From: Bemisia tabaci
Lineage: Eukaryota > Arthropoda > Insecta > Hemiptera > Aleyrodidae
Direction of reading: 5' to 3'
NCBI RefSeq assembly: GCF_918797505.1
Contig: NC_092795.1
Coordinates: 18,959,131-19,023,130, forward strand
Length of the DNA stretch: 64,000 nucleotides
This document shows, piece after piece, positions 23,987 through 36,800 of this stretch. How positions within the stretch are numbered: the stretch's first letter is position 1; each line of letters begins with the position of its first letter. The translations under genes and the position numbers were made by a program. The notes under the pieces were generated by a model, which was not told where the DNA came from, searched no databases, and saw only the letters and a list, made by a program, of their open reading frames with translations.

Positions 23987-26900
23987 TTAACCTAATAAAT
24001 TTAAATGCTCTATATTTAAATCTGAATTACTTCTAGAGTGGTGAATATCATTATCAGCATCATCTTTTACAGGAGATGTGCCATTTTGGAGTAAATCCAA
24101 ATTCTCCAGTGTTGGAGAAAAATCGAGCTCTGAACAAAGAGTCAGTTTTCTTGATCTCAGAGTACTATCGTCATCTTTACAAATAGTGAAATCATTATCC
24201 TCCGGCGAACTATCAATACTACTTGTGCACTTGCTTCGGTCCATTTCATGGACGATTTCACTGAAATCATTCTTTGTTGCTTTACTGCCGTCACTTTTCC
24301 TACGTTCGAATTTACTTCCGTTTCGTTTCAGTATTTCACAATTTTCTAACTCCTTTTGAACACTTTTTACAGTTTCTAATAATTGAGCTCCTTTTGTTTC
24401 TAGATCGTTCACTCCTCCTTCGACTTTAAGAGGGAAAATTGGTATACGGTTTTCGCGAATATATGTTAACATTTTATCTAGGTCAGAAAATAGCATGAAC
24501 CTGGTAAAATCTTTAGCTTCTGCTCCTAAAGTAGAGGGTAAACAATATGGCAAAACCACTGAGAGGAATCGGGTAAGGCATGGAATCTGGGCCAGCCGGC
24601 GTCTGAGCAAATTTAAGGCTACAGCTTCCATATCGGGATAGAGGCTGACATATTTTTGAACACACTGAGCGTAAGATTGTGGTGGGGAGGCAAATACAGC
24701 TACGTAGTCCACTGTATTGAATGTTTCAGCATACCACTTTGCAGGATCCTGAAATACATAAAACAACCATCAGATGCAATGATAAATTTAGTTCAAATTG
24801 TAATGATTGGACATATAATCGCCTGAAGGGAGGTTAAAGGACTAATTTTAAAGGACAGAAAATTTGAGTAACTATAGAAGAGGTTTGATTGTCGCACTCA
24901 TGAAACACAAATATACGTGTCATGATCAATATGATAACATGACCCATAGTCGAAAAAATGCGGCAACTTGGCAACTGAAAGTTGGCAAATAAGTATAATC
25001 TTCCATCTTCCATCTTCCTGTCGAGATAATGTATGTTCCATTGTGTGCAGTTGCAAGTGGTTCTATTCCAATATATTTTCTCACCGCCACACCTCTCAAA
25101 ACGAATCAATAATTCTCTATAGGGATAATGTTTTGACGGATTCAAATAGGCTAATTGCCACTGTAGAACACAACTACCGATTTGCGTGCCATATCTTCTA
25201 AAGTTTAATGGACACATTGAATTGCGATTAATAAGATCCAATTGAGATTGAGTACTGCCATAAATTCTGCCTTATTTGATTTTTTTTCAAGGGGAGATTT
25301 TGATTTTTTTTTTTTATTTTTTTTTTTCATTTTATCAACTAGACCAAATGATACAAAAAAAAATTTCATTTGACTGAAAAGAAAAATTTCATTTTCCATG
25401 GAATTTCAACAATTTTTCAGGGGCTGCTTATCGACATTCGGCAGGGTAAGTCTGCAATCATATATCTCATTTGAGGTGTCTGAAAATCTTCGCTTCTATG
25501 TTATTTTTTTAAAGGAGAACAAATTGACATCATTCCTTGAAATTTTTGCAGAATTTTCTTCGCACAGAGAAGAAAAATTACGGCAGTTTTAAAGAATTGC
25601 CGCTGAGTATTTTTTCTTTTAAAAAATAAGGTATGACAGGGAGTCTGCAATGTCGCGAACCAAGTTTTGTGATTGCTAACTTACAGCGTCGATATGCAAA
25701 CTGCAACAATTATTCAATAATTTGTTTGGAAAATTTGAAACTTCACTGATGATTTTTGCTTCAAAATTTAAAAAATAAAATTGTATTGTTTCTTAGCCTA
25801 AGCCCATAGCAGAGATTTTGAAAAATTCCATTGTGAAATTTCATTTGACAAAGATATTTGCATCTCTGAATGGACCCCTAACAATTTGAAGACAATATTA
25901 AGGACACATCAAGTAAGGAACAAACCTTAGATGAAGACTCAGGTACACAGTAATAATCTAAAAGTGCATCGATGCCACAAACATCATTCAAATATCGTGC
26001 GAATTCTTTGATAACTCGAACATGGCCTGCATAGTTCCCATTGTAAACTATAAGCATTCGTGGAGGCGCTTTCTCAAGAACTGCAAATAAAAAAAGAAGA
26101 ACATTACAGAATATGTAGCTTATGACATTCCATATCCATCTCAAAGTCGTTCCCTCTTCACTGTTTCAAGGTATCATCATTAATATTATGATATATTAAT
26201 AATTTAATTAATAGAATATACCGAGTTATATAGAGGCACTATTAAAAATATGAGGAATTTTTTTACGAGGTATAGCCATCATTAAATGTATAGCACTAAC
26301 TGACACCCTGAGAAAATTTAATGTTGGCTAAACCTAGAAATAAAATTTATCATTAAATCTTAGCCAATGACAAACTTTCGTTTAAAAATATAATGCACCT
26401 ATTAATTTTCCAACATCATCCCTTTCATTTCTTATTCTTTTATTTTTTTTATTCTTATTTTGGCATAACTGCAAACAATTCTTTTATAAGGATACAGAAA
26501 ATGCAATATCTTCGGATAACAGGTCATTTTTGAAGAAATAGAGAACATTTGGAGCGTTCAATTTTTCCTCATACATATCTCTACTTTATGAACAAAATTT
26601 TAGTGCTTTGTTGAATATCTACTTGGAAAAAAAATAGAAAAATTCAAATTATCTCCATGCCTTGTTAGAAAAACTTGAAGAATTTTTCCCAGCATTCCAC
26701 AAAAAGTGGAAAAAAAAATTCTGAGCCCTTCCTTCTGATATTGTCAGGAAAAAAATTGCTTATTTTGAGGACTTGCTGAAAACACAATTTCACAATACTC
26801 CAAAACCTGCGACATTTGATGCGAGAATTGAATGTTCCTAAAACTTCTGGGGGAAAAATCTGTGGAGTAGGATGAACAGCAAAATACAAAAGATTGAATG

Positions 26901-27848
26901 TCATTACTTGAATTTTCTAGTTTTCCTAAATCTAGGGTTTTTTTTTTCTTTAGTTCTTTTTTTTTATCCCAACTACAGAGGATCATGGTACACTGTGTCC
27001 AACTCAGTGAGGGCATGGCTGTACTCAGAAAATCCGAGCTTGGTAGCATCTGCCATGGTTGTTGATGGAACTCCTATTGGCTGATCAGGCTGCCATTGAG
27101 CCTTGCGGAAAAAATTAGATGAGTATCATGAGATTTAGTTCAGGAGTACGGTCCAACTTCAGGAGGAACAACAGCAGATGCAAGTTGCTTTAGCTCCAAG
27201 AGCTTACTTACTTACAATTAATAACTTCAGAACACAAAGCAAAATGTACATACCTTCGGGATGGATTTGTTTTCTCCAGAGTAAAAATATGGTGACTAGA
27301 ATTGGAATTAGGACCACAACTCCAACAATAGCGATCAGAAGGGGTGGATTAGGGTTTGATGAAACTGAAACAAACAAGCTTTGATGATCACAACGATACT
27401 TCTGAAGTGTAAGGTACTAAAAGTTTAAAGGGATCAATAAGTCTTTGTAGGAAGGCTACGCGCAGAGGTGCAAAGAGATCCGAAATGGCGACCATTTACT
27501 GCGATCCAAAGTTTTTTCCTTACAGTCATAATGCCAACTTTCTTCACAGTTATACTTCCAATTTTCCTCACAGCCTCATGACTAAAATGGTTCCCGCTTA
27601 CAATAATGTGTATGTGCGCCAACAACCAAAGGCATTTAGAAATTAACTCATGGACCCCCAATTGAAGTCAAGACTTTCATTATGAATGGACTTCTTTTAT
27701 TCTTAATCCATCTCATCATAGTTTTGACGGTACTTGACATGAAATTTTTTTAGGAAATCAACAAGAGGGTAAATGAAAAAGAAGAAGCAAAAAAATTTGT
27801 TCCCCCGGATTCGAACAGGAATTTTGGCTAGTTACAATTATTGGCATG

Positions 27849-27879
<31 letters not shown>

Positions 27880-30800
27880 CCTCCCTCTCTGTGGTGAGGA
27901 TAACAAAAACATTAGAAAATATCTTCAATTTTCTCACCGACGAAAAATTTCGGAGATGTCGATACAAAGCACTTTTTGAGGTGTTCCCCACATCGACCAT
28001 GATTCAATGAAACAGTGAAGTGATAGATGCCAGGTTTGTAACGAGCATTATACTGGAGGACAATTTCACCGTTCTTTACATCTGTGGCAGGAATGGTGAA
28101 AGAAGAAGCAGTCCATGAACTGCTACCCCAATTGCGATGCACGTCAATGATGTAGCTCTTGATTTTTAAATGACTGGGTGCTTCTTGAACATGTAACGTC
28201 ACAAGAGGAAGAGCACTGATATCGAGGTACATGAAGACTTCCCATTCTGTGGCATTCGTTCGCTCGATATCTAGATCATAGAGGAATAAAATAAGTATGA
28301 ATACATTTAAAAAAGGAACCACAGAGTATGATAAAAACATTCATTAATGATAGAGTCCGAGTAACTAGTAATTCCTCTGAGTAATGGGCAAAATTTTCTG
28401 TTTAATGAGAATTGAGAAAACTTTCTACATTAACTATTAACTATTTATTACTCTTCAGGATTGCTGCACAATGCACAGATTCAGATGTTCTGTGATTATT
28501 CCTGTACTAGAAACGAGTTTTGAGGAACACCTCCCTTTGATCAAACAGAAAAAAGTGAGCAAATCATCTGTGCTACTTCTTGACAAATATCTTCGAAGAG
28601 CCTTCCTTGCTTCGAAGTGAAATTTATGAGGACCATTAATGGGATAGGCTGTTTTGATGAAGGTTCCTCACATAAGGAACTGTTAACTAGAACTGCTCCC
28701 GACTCATTGAGCCAAAATATCGACCTGACATGATAGGAAATATTTTTTAAATCATCACCATAATCTATCAGATATTGTTCAGATTATAGAGATAAATAAT
28801 GCAAATTAGAGCCTTGTTAGCTAGATTTTTCTTTAAGTTCTGATTTAATTTTTGATTTTTTTGGAATTCAGCACACTACAGAGGAAAAAGTCAAAAGACG
28901 AAATTTACGATTTTCATTTGGTCAAAGACTTGGAAAGATTTCTCTGAATTCTCTTTTATTAATATGATGCATGACAAAATGCTTGACATGAATAATCACG
29001 TTTCATTTACGATGGTATCTTTAGTGGGTATGTTCCACTATATATCGTAGACACTTCTCCGCCTCTCAAGGGATGATTCACTTTTCCAATAAGTACTGGC
29101 CCAAAATGGAATTGATTGAAATAGACAGGCGACAGAATTTTTCCTCTGTGTCCTATCATGTGTAGCAAGTCACATCTGTTCCTCCTTCTGTCTTACAAAG
29201 AGTAAACCCAAAGATTTTTTCCTGGAGTTTTCCTCATAAATTTGTAATAATAAAGGCGGCTTTTGGTGATGTGAGGTAGTTTTTAGTGAGAAAAACCATG
29301 AACTTATAGCCAAGCAGTAAAACAGTATGTGTGAATTTTGACTTGTCTAGTGATCTGTTCTGTAACCGCCGCTACCTACCCACTGAATTCTTTTATTTGT
29401 ACACCTGATTGAACACATGAAAGCTGTTTTTTAATGTACGACAGCAGCATCTCAGAGGCAACATTAAATTTTTTCTGCCAGTCTGTTACACAACCATTCT
29501 CATAGTAGGCTACACTTGCAGAGAATAGCCTAGTTTTTTTAATTTAATTTCTTCATGATATTTTGGAAACTGTACTTTTCAAATGTGACATGACATTTAT
29601 TCCAATTTTTATGCAGAATCGAACAGCAACACTGATGAAAAATATGAAAAATGTCTCTAAGTCAGTGATAGAAGAGAGAGATAGTAAGAGAGGAGAGAGA
29701 AACTCAACACATTAAATTTACATGCTATCAATAAAATCTGACAAATTTAATATGAAACAGAAAGTTAAGTAAGATCATAGTGTCGTTATCCACTTTTGCT
29801 TCCATCATTCAAACTACAGACAATGACAAAATTGTCTCAAAGAGTACATTTTTAAGAGACAAAGTGATTATTTTGGACTAACAGCAAATAATCATATGTA
29901 TCTCACAAACTATGATACTTCTACCCTGGTCAGGATTTCTCACTTCATTTATTATTAATGCTTTTTACAGCAAGACAGTGTTTTGAAGGGCAGAAATTTC
30001 TTTAATACAATCTTTGCAGTCATCACAGGTAAAATGAAATACTTTTTAAAGATGACTTCCTGACTAAAATGGACTCAACTAATAGTTCAGATTGTAGAAG
30101 CAAAAGTGAATTATAACCTAAAAAAAATTAAAGTAATCGACTGAAAGATTCTTAGGTAGTGTCTAAAACATTAAAAAGATATACATTCGAGACGACTGAA
30201 AACAGAGTGTATAGTCAAAAACAAACTTCAAGCACACAAGACAAAATTTTAACGAAAGAGACGGAAGAATAACGACTCTAAACACAATTGACATAATCCA
30301 AAACACAAGACTATACAAGTCAAGTTGACCATAGAGTCAATTTTTCAAGACACAGTTGTGCAGTGAGCTAGCAGGCGATATCTGTGGCTTGAAGGTGCGT
30401 TAGAAAGAAACATTGATGTTGTGTTGTGAAATTCAATTTGTTCCATTGAAATATGGAAGAAGATTCTACGATAAATATACCACTAACACCTTTGTTTTGT
30501 CAATGCTGGAAAATTTCAAATAACATTAAATCACGTTTACAGAAAACACTGAGTGAGACATTCAAAACACCGTTTACGGAAGAAAAGTGCAAAAAAATCC
30601 TTAAAACTTAAATCAGTAGATTGTACAGACACATCTCCACAGATGACGGAGCAATAACATTAAATGTACAAAAAGTGTGATGTGAGCTGAGCAAAAACCT
30701 ATTAAGGGTGACATGATGCTGTAAAAATGGCTAAACTTAGAGAAGACTTGTGAATTGTGAAACGAAAAAAAAATCCCACATTGGTGTAGGTTTTCCAAAA

Positions 30801-33800
30801 TTTCCTCTCTTACTTTACTTTTAAGGAGGAATCCCAAGTTTCGTTATTGTATGATATTTTTCAAGGATATTTTTAGGTAGCCAAAGGAGATTCACAGACT
30901 GAAAATTATTAACTTTTCCCACATAATGATACTGTGATGGGAAGTTTCCATTGTTCAAACTAAAATACAGACCTTCCTAGATTCACAATCAATAAATCAA
31001 TTGACGATGTTGTAAATTCCTACATGTTTATCATTTTTTTCATTTCAGAGATACTTCCTGTAAAATATAAAGAATTTACACAATTTTTCATTGCTTTGAA
31101 GAGAAAATTAACCTTCGAAGAAAAATTTCACTTGAATTTATTTTTCCTCGAAAATAAAGTGGGGGCTAAAATTTTGACTTGCGCATTTTTAAAGTTTTTC
31201 CCTTGAAAACGGAGTTGTTTCATTTTGATCCTTGGATGAGATAATAAGGTTAAATTAAAAAAAAATCTGTGACTATAGACTTTAACATACAAAAACTTAT
31301 CAGTTTCAATGAATATGGACAAAAAGAGCAACTAAGTAATACATTAATCACATATCTAATCAAAGAATATCATAAACTTGAATTTGGACTATCCACTAAT
31401 TTGCAAAATCCCAATTCCTGACTTTCAAACCAACTTTAAGCGAATGTTTAAAAATTAATGAGATCATCATATTACAGTTTCTATATTTCTTACACTAGGC
31501 TGAAACTGAACTTTTAAACATAGGTTGTAATGTCATCCAACCTGTGTCAAACCTGCCAACCTAGCTTTTCACTGACAATTCACTATCATTTACATTACTC
31601 AAACGATTAATTCATTTTTTCTTTTCATTTATTTCATCATTTGTCTCTGATACTCCACCTTGCTTCTACATCTCTACGGCTTCACTTCTCTTTCCTTTTT
31701 CCCTGATCTTCTACAGGTATAAAATAAACCATTAACCAATTTTTTTCTTCATTAAAACGTAGACACAGATCAATTTTGAACTACGTAGAAAAGAAATGAA
31801 GAATTAAGGAGGATAAGTATTTTTTGAAACAAAAATTATATAGATAGAACAGAACGGTAGAGAGCTACAGTAAAAATGCCAGAAATATAGAAAATTATTG
31901 ACTAAAACTACACATTTTCATTTTCCTACTTGCATTATACAAAGTGTTAGAACTGGGCTTTCGCAAAATTCTTAGGGTGAGCTCAACAAACAAAGAGGGT
32001 GCAGTGTTTTTGTTAGATTGTTTTCTCTCAACATGAAAAAGATTCAAAAGCACAAGTAAAAGCACCTGAGTACTTGCCTTTATGCCAATGGTGCTCATTT
32101 TTAAAGCATCAACGGTGCAAAGTTTTCTTGAAGTTGATTTTACAAAAACCAACGGCACCATCGTGTACTGGGGAAAACTTCACAATGGGGGAGGATGGTC
32201 AAGATTTGAGGTAAGTGAAACACAGATATGCTCTTCCCCTATTAAAGCGTTCAAAATCGATGGAACGCTCAGTCGCGTTGGTTTCATTTCAGCCTTGGCG
32301 GGGAAGCCCAGCCGGAAGAGCGGACCAATAAAAATCGAATATTGCAGAATTGGAGCATGCCTTTCAGTTGCTAGAGAAGAGTGGGACCAATAATAATTGA
32401 ATACGGCAGATTTTTGACCCGGTTTCAAACTTTCTACAAAGAATGAAGAAAACTAACGTTTCTGAGCGTTTACTCGACTTTGGGTGGTTTGTATCAGAGG
32501 AGCATACCATCTTTTCACTTTCCATGGTCAAAATGCATGGTATATGTATGAGCTTTATTACAAAGGAAGGAATAGCAACTTTGTTCTGTTCAACTTGCTT
32601 AAGTGCTACAGCTTAGAGGGGCGGGTTTTTCACGAGCAAGGGTGGTATAAGGAGCCACCATTTTAATTTAAACATGGGGTGCTAGGAAACTCAACTTGCT
32701 TCAGATGATTGGTCTGAATACCTAAATCCTAAAAATTTTGAGAATTCTCAATCCCAGCACATATAAATTTACAAGAAATGTACATAGAATAGTTGAAACT
32801 AAAGTCAGGATGAGATGGGTCACCTTAAAGAAAAACCAAGTTGCCATCATCTGCTAGGCACAATCTCATCCGATACCTCGGCTAATTTAGTCCTCAAATC
32901 TTCAGTTCATTCTATGTGCGACGAAAACCCCTCACGAAAAAAGCAATTCCAGTTTTTACTTTTTGAATAAAAAAAAAGAAGACCCATAAATTTTAAAAAA
33001 GACACTTCCAAAGAACAAAAATGCAAAACAGACAGAAGTCAAAGATATCCAAACCATATCCAACTCAATACCCAGCTGTTGAATCAATTTGCAAAAATCT
33101 CACAAATACGTTGGTGAAAAAATAATTATGCTAAGCGTTATTAAACAGATAGCAGAATAGAAAGCCCCACACTGAACAAAATTAATCATTACACATCTAG
33201 AGCACAATGATGGAGGGAGGAGCCAAGCAGCTAACCTCTCCGAGTGTTTGTCCTGGCAAAATACTTAACAAGTAAAGCACCACGATCAAAAAGCTTGGCA
33301 TGATTCTTTCTGCTGTGCATAACCAAAAAAAGTACGGGCAAAAAAAGGGAAGATGGGAAAGGTGCGTTAGAAACACAAAATGACCATCTTCATATTACTG
33401 TCACTCGGTATGTCTACGTTTACATTTAGTAATGTTCAATTCCCCAAGTACATCGCATGGAACGCTTCATGAAACAGAGCACTATTGATGGTTCCTGCAA
33501 CATTTTCTGTACCTTGTTTCTTGTTGGGTAATTTTTCACAGCTTGGAGTACTTAAAACTCTAAAGCTGTCATATTTGTTCAGCAACCTCTTGTAAAATTG
33601 ACTCTTGAACTCTCTACACCTGAATGCGCCCTAATACCGCAGTGTCATCTCCATTATCAGTGGTATGAGAAATTTAATCGCATAAAAAGGTTTATACTTC
33701 CAAGAATACACTGCAAAAATGCAATACTGCTGACTTTGATGGTCGAATAAATCTTATAATAAACACCTGAAATATCTTTAATCATTTGCCAGAACTAATT

Positions 33801-36800
33801 CTGTCAAAGCAATTCAGAAAATGTTTAAAATATTCTTCACTTTTTTCTATTTTACTGAATAGTAGCTTTGTTTGCGTGCAAATAAATGACAACTGAACAA
33901 AAAGCAAATAGTAGAGAAAAAAATTGATCGATAATTTGTTCAAAACCCGAGTGAAAAGTAAAATCAACTGGTTTTGATATTGACTCTTGACAGAAGTAGT
34001 TTTGACCACTGAATCAATTTTTTATAATTGATTGTTTAGACTCTAACATTTGAGTACTCCTATTATATACAAATGTAAAAGATGAGAACAACTTACCAAT
34101 TCTTTCAGCTAAGGGTACTTGGAAAACATATTTAGCAGCAAAAGGGAAATCAGAGGCTTCATCTAGGAAGGCAGCATAGCGAAATTGATAAGAGGTGCCC
34201 TCGTATCGTTCCATGGACCATAGGCAGTCAAAAAATAATGTATTATTCAACTCCACTTTCTTTGACAAGCTAAATTCACGGCACATTGATGCATTCGATT
34301 CATTTGAAATAGGTTTAAACCACATTTTCAAACCTGAAAATAAGCAGGTTTTATGTTAAGTACAACATTAACTGCTTGCCACAAAAAGAAAAGATGTAAT
34401 TTGTGTGACCACACTGCAACAACAAGGCTTTGAGCACTTCTTGTGAAAAAAAGAGTTTAAAAACTTTCAACTACAAGGTACCAAAATAAAGTATGTAAGT
34501 AAAAAAAATGAAATAAAAATAAAGATATGAATTGATTGGGCTCTGATCAAGCGCACACCTCTCCTGAATAGACTGCTAATTGTTAGCTTTAATGTAATTC
34601 TTCCGATAAGGTATATTAATATTTTGCAAAATCTTGAATTCCTACTTTAGCTTAAGGAAAAAAATATGTGCTTATCCAAGCAAAAATAATTATTTCTAGC
34701 ATCCATCAAGAAAACTGTCAAAGGACGACGGACCGGTCTTATGGGAAAAGTGGGCCCGGTTAAATCGGCTGGCGTTTTGATATGTTGTAGGTCTTCACCC
34801 ACTGATCAAAAGTGTCAATGGGCATGTCTCCCTATCTCGAAGTTTTACCCCCCATTTTGGGGGTCAAAGTTGCCAATTCGGCGTATAATTGGCAGTTTTT
34901 ACACCCGGGTTTATTGGTCGCCTATGAGATTCTTTGATGGTTTCTTGAGTCTTTTGTATCCTCTGAATAGGCTAGAGACCATCCGAACTCAAAAACTGAC
35001 AATTTTGCCTTATGGGGAAGGGGGGGGGGGGTGTTCACGCCACCGATTTCAGAGTCGGCGAGCCGCATTAAACCGATTCTTTCGCCATGTTTTGGAGAAT
35101 TTTTTATGCAAATGATTGCGACTGCATCTTGAAAGGTCGACTAAGATGCAGCTCAGAATATATCCCCGGGCGGTAGGGAGGGGGGGAGGGTGCGACCGAA
35201 CTCGAGCAGCGTAACTGGCTTGCGCGGGTCGGGTCAAACCGATGCTTCTATTATGTTTTAGAGAACTTTTTTGCAAATGACTCAGGCTGCATCTTGAAAG
35301 GTCGACTAAAATGCAGCTCAGAATATACCCCCGGGCGGTAGGGAGGGGGGGGGGGGGTGCGACCGAACTCGAGCAGCGTAACTGGCTTGCGCGGGTCGGG
35401 TCAAACCGATGCTTCTATTATGTTTTAGAGAACTTTTTTGCAAATGACTCAGGCTGCATCTTGAAAGGTCGACTAAGATGCAGCTCAGAATATACCCCCG
35501 GGCGGTAGGGAGGGGGGGAGGGGTGCGACCGAACTCGAGCAGCGTAACTGGCTTGCGCGGGTCGGGTCAAACCGATGCTTCAATTATGTTTTAGAGAACT
35601 TTTTTGCAAATGACTCAGGCTGCTTCTTGAAAGGTCTACTAAGATGCAGCTCAAAATATACCGAAAACTGGGCCGAAAAGCCGACCGAACTCGGGCAGCG
35701 AAACTAGCTCTCGCGAGTTGCATCAAACCGATGATTTTGTCATGTTTTGGAGTGTTTTTTCTATCCCAATGAAACAGACTGCATTTCGAAGTGTCGACTG
35801 AGATGGAGCACGGAATATGCTGTATGAGAAAGGAGGCTTCTCAACCCGCGCCCTCCTTTGGAAAAGGATCTCTCAGCATAGGTCAGTGTGGCACTGACAC
35901 TAGTATAGTGGCATTTTTTACCACCACCATCACTCATACATAATTCCGAGGGTCGTTTTAGCTGACACGCATTTCCGACTGAGCCCAATATTTCTATGGG
36001 CGAAAGCTAATGGTGCAGATGATTCCTACGGCTGAGACTATATAACGTCGGTTGATTTCAGAAATATCTTATCTAGGTGATTTTTTAAATGAAATCGCAC
36101 ATTATTATCGAGCATTAAACAGTTTTGTAGAATGTCAAGAAAGGCAAGGAAGAAAGCAAAGCATTTGCAAAAAGGCAATATATGCAATGCAATCAGTTCT
36201 GAAGGTATTTGACGAGTTCTGGGTTTTTCATTCTTTCTACTGGAGCTCCATAAGTAATGTATCAAATCCTGGAAGCTCTCAGTGCAGAAAGTGAGGCGAG
36301 CTCGCTGAGATTTTTTTACGTAATCAGAAAATCTAAGAAAAAAACACGGTCATGTACTTCTTCTTTTTAATTTTTTTTCTTTTCAAAAGCAAATAACCCC
36401 TCCCCTCGTCGAGATTCTGAAATGCATCAGGATATGCTGAAAATTGAATGATGCGTTAAATGGTATGAAGTTTTAATCGTCCTAGCCACGTTAAAAAGTG
36501 TCACTCTACTACTTTGATGCAACTCGCGAGAGTTGCATCAAACCGATCAACTCAATCTCATCAACCAATCAACTCATCAACCGATCAACAATCAAGCTCG
36601 GGCAACTTTCCTGCCCGTGTTCGGTCGGCTTTTCGGCCCAATTTTCGCCTCCCCCCGGGGGGGGGGGGGAGGGGAGGTATATTTTGAGCTGTATCTTAGT
36701 AGACCTTTCAAGAAGCAGCCTGAGTCATTTGCAAAAAAGTTCTCTAAAACATAATAGAAGCATCGGTTTGACCCGACCCGCGCAAGCCAGTTACGCTGCT

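Noticed and set aside
27254..27433. Read-through of the transmembrane exon to a truncated receptor
   Set aside because: The frame stops within 20 codons, and a clean GTATGT donor with a phase-matching SEFIR exon exists.
32082..32393. Plus-strand exon ending at a GTAAGT site
   Set aside because: It has a donor-like end but no acceptor, no partner exon and no recognised domain.
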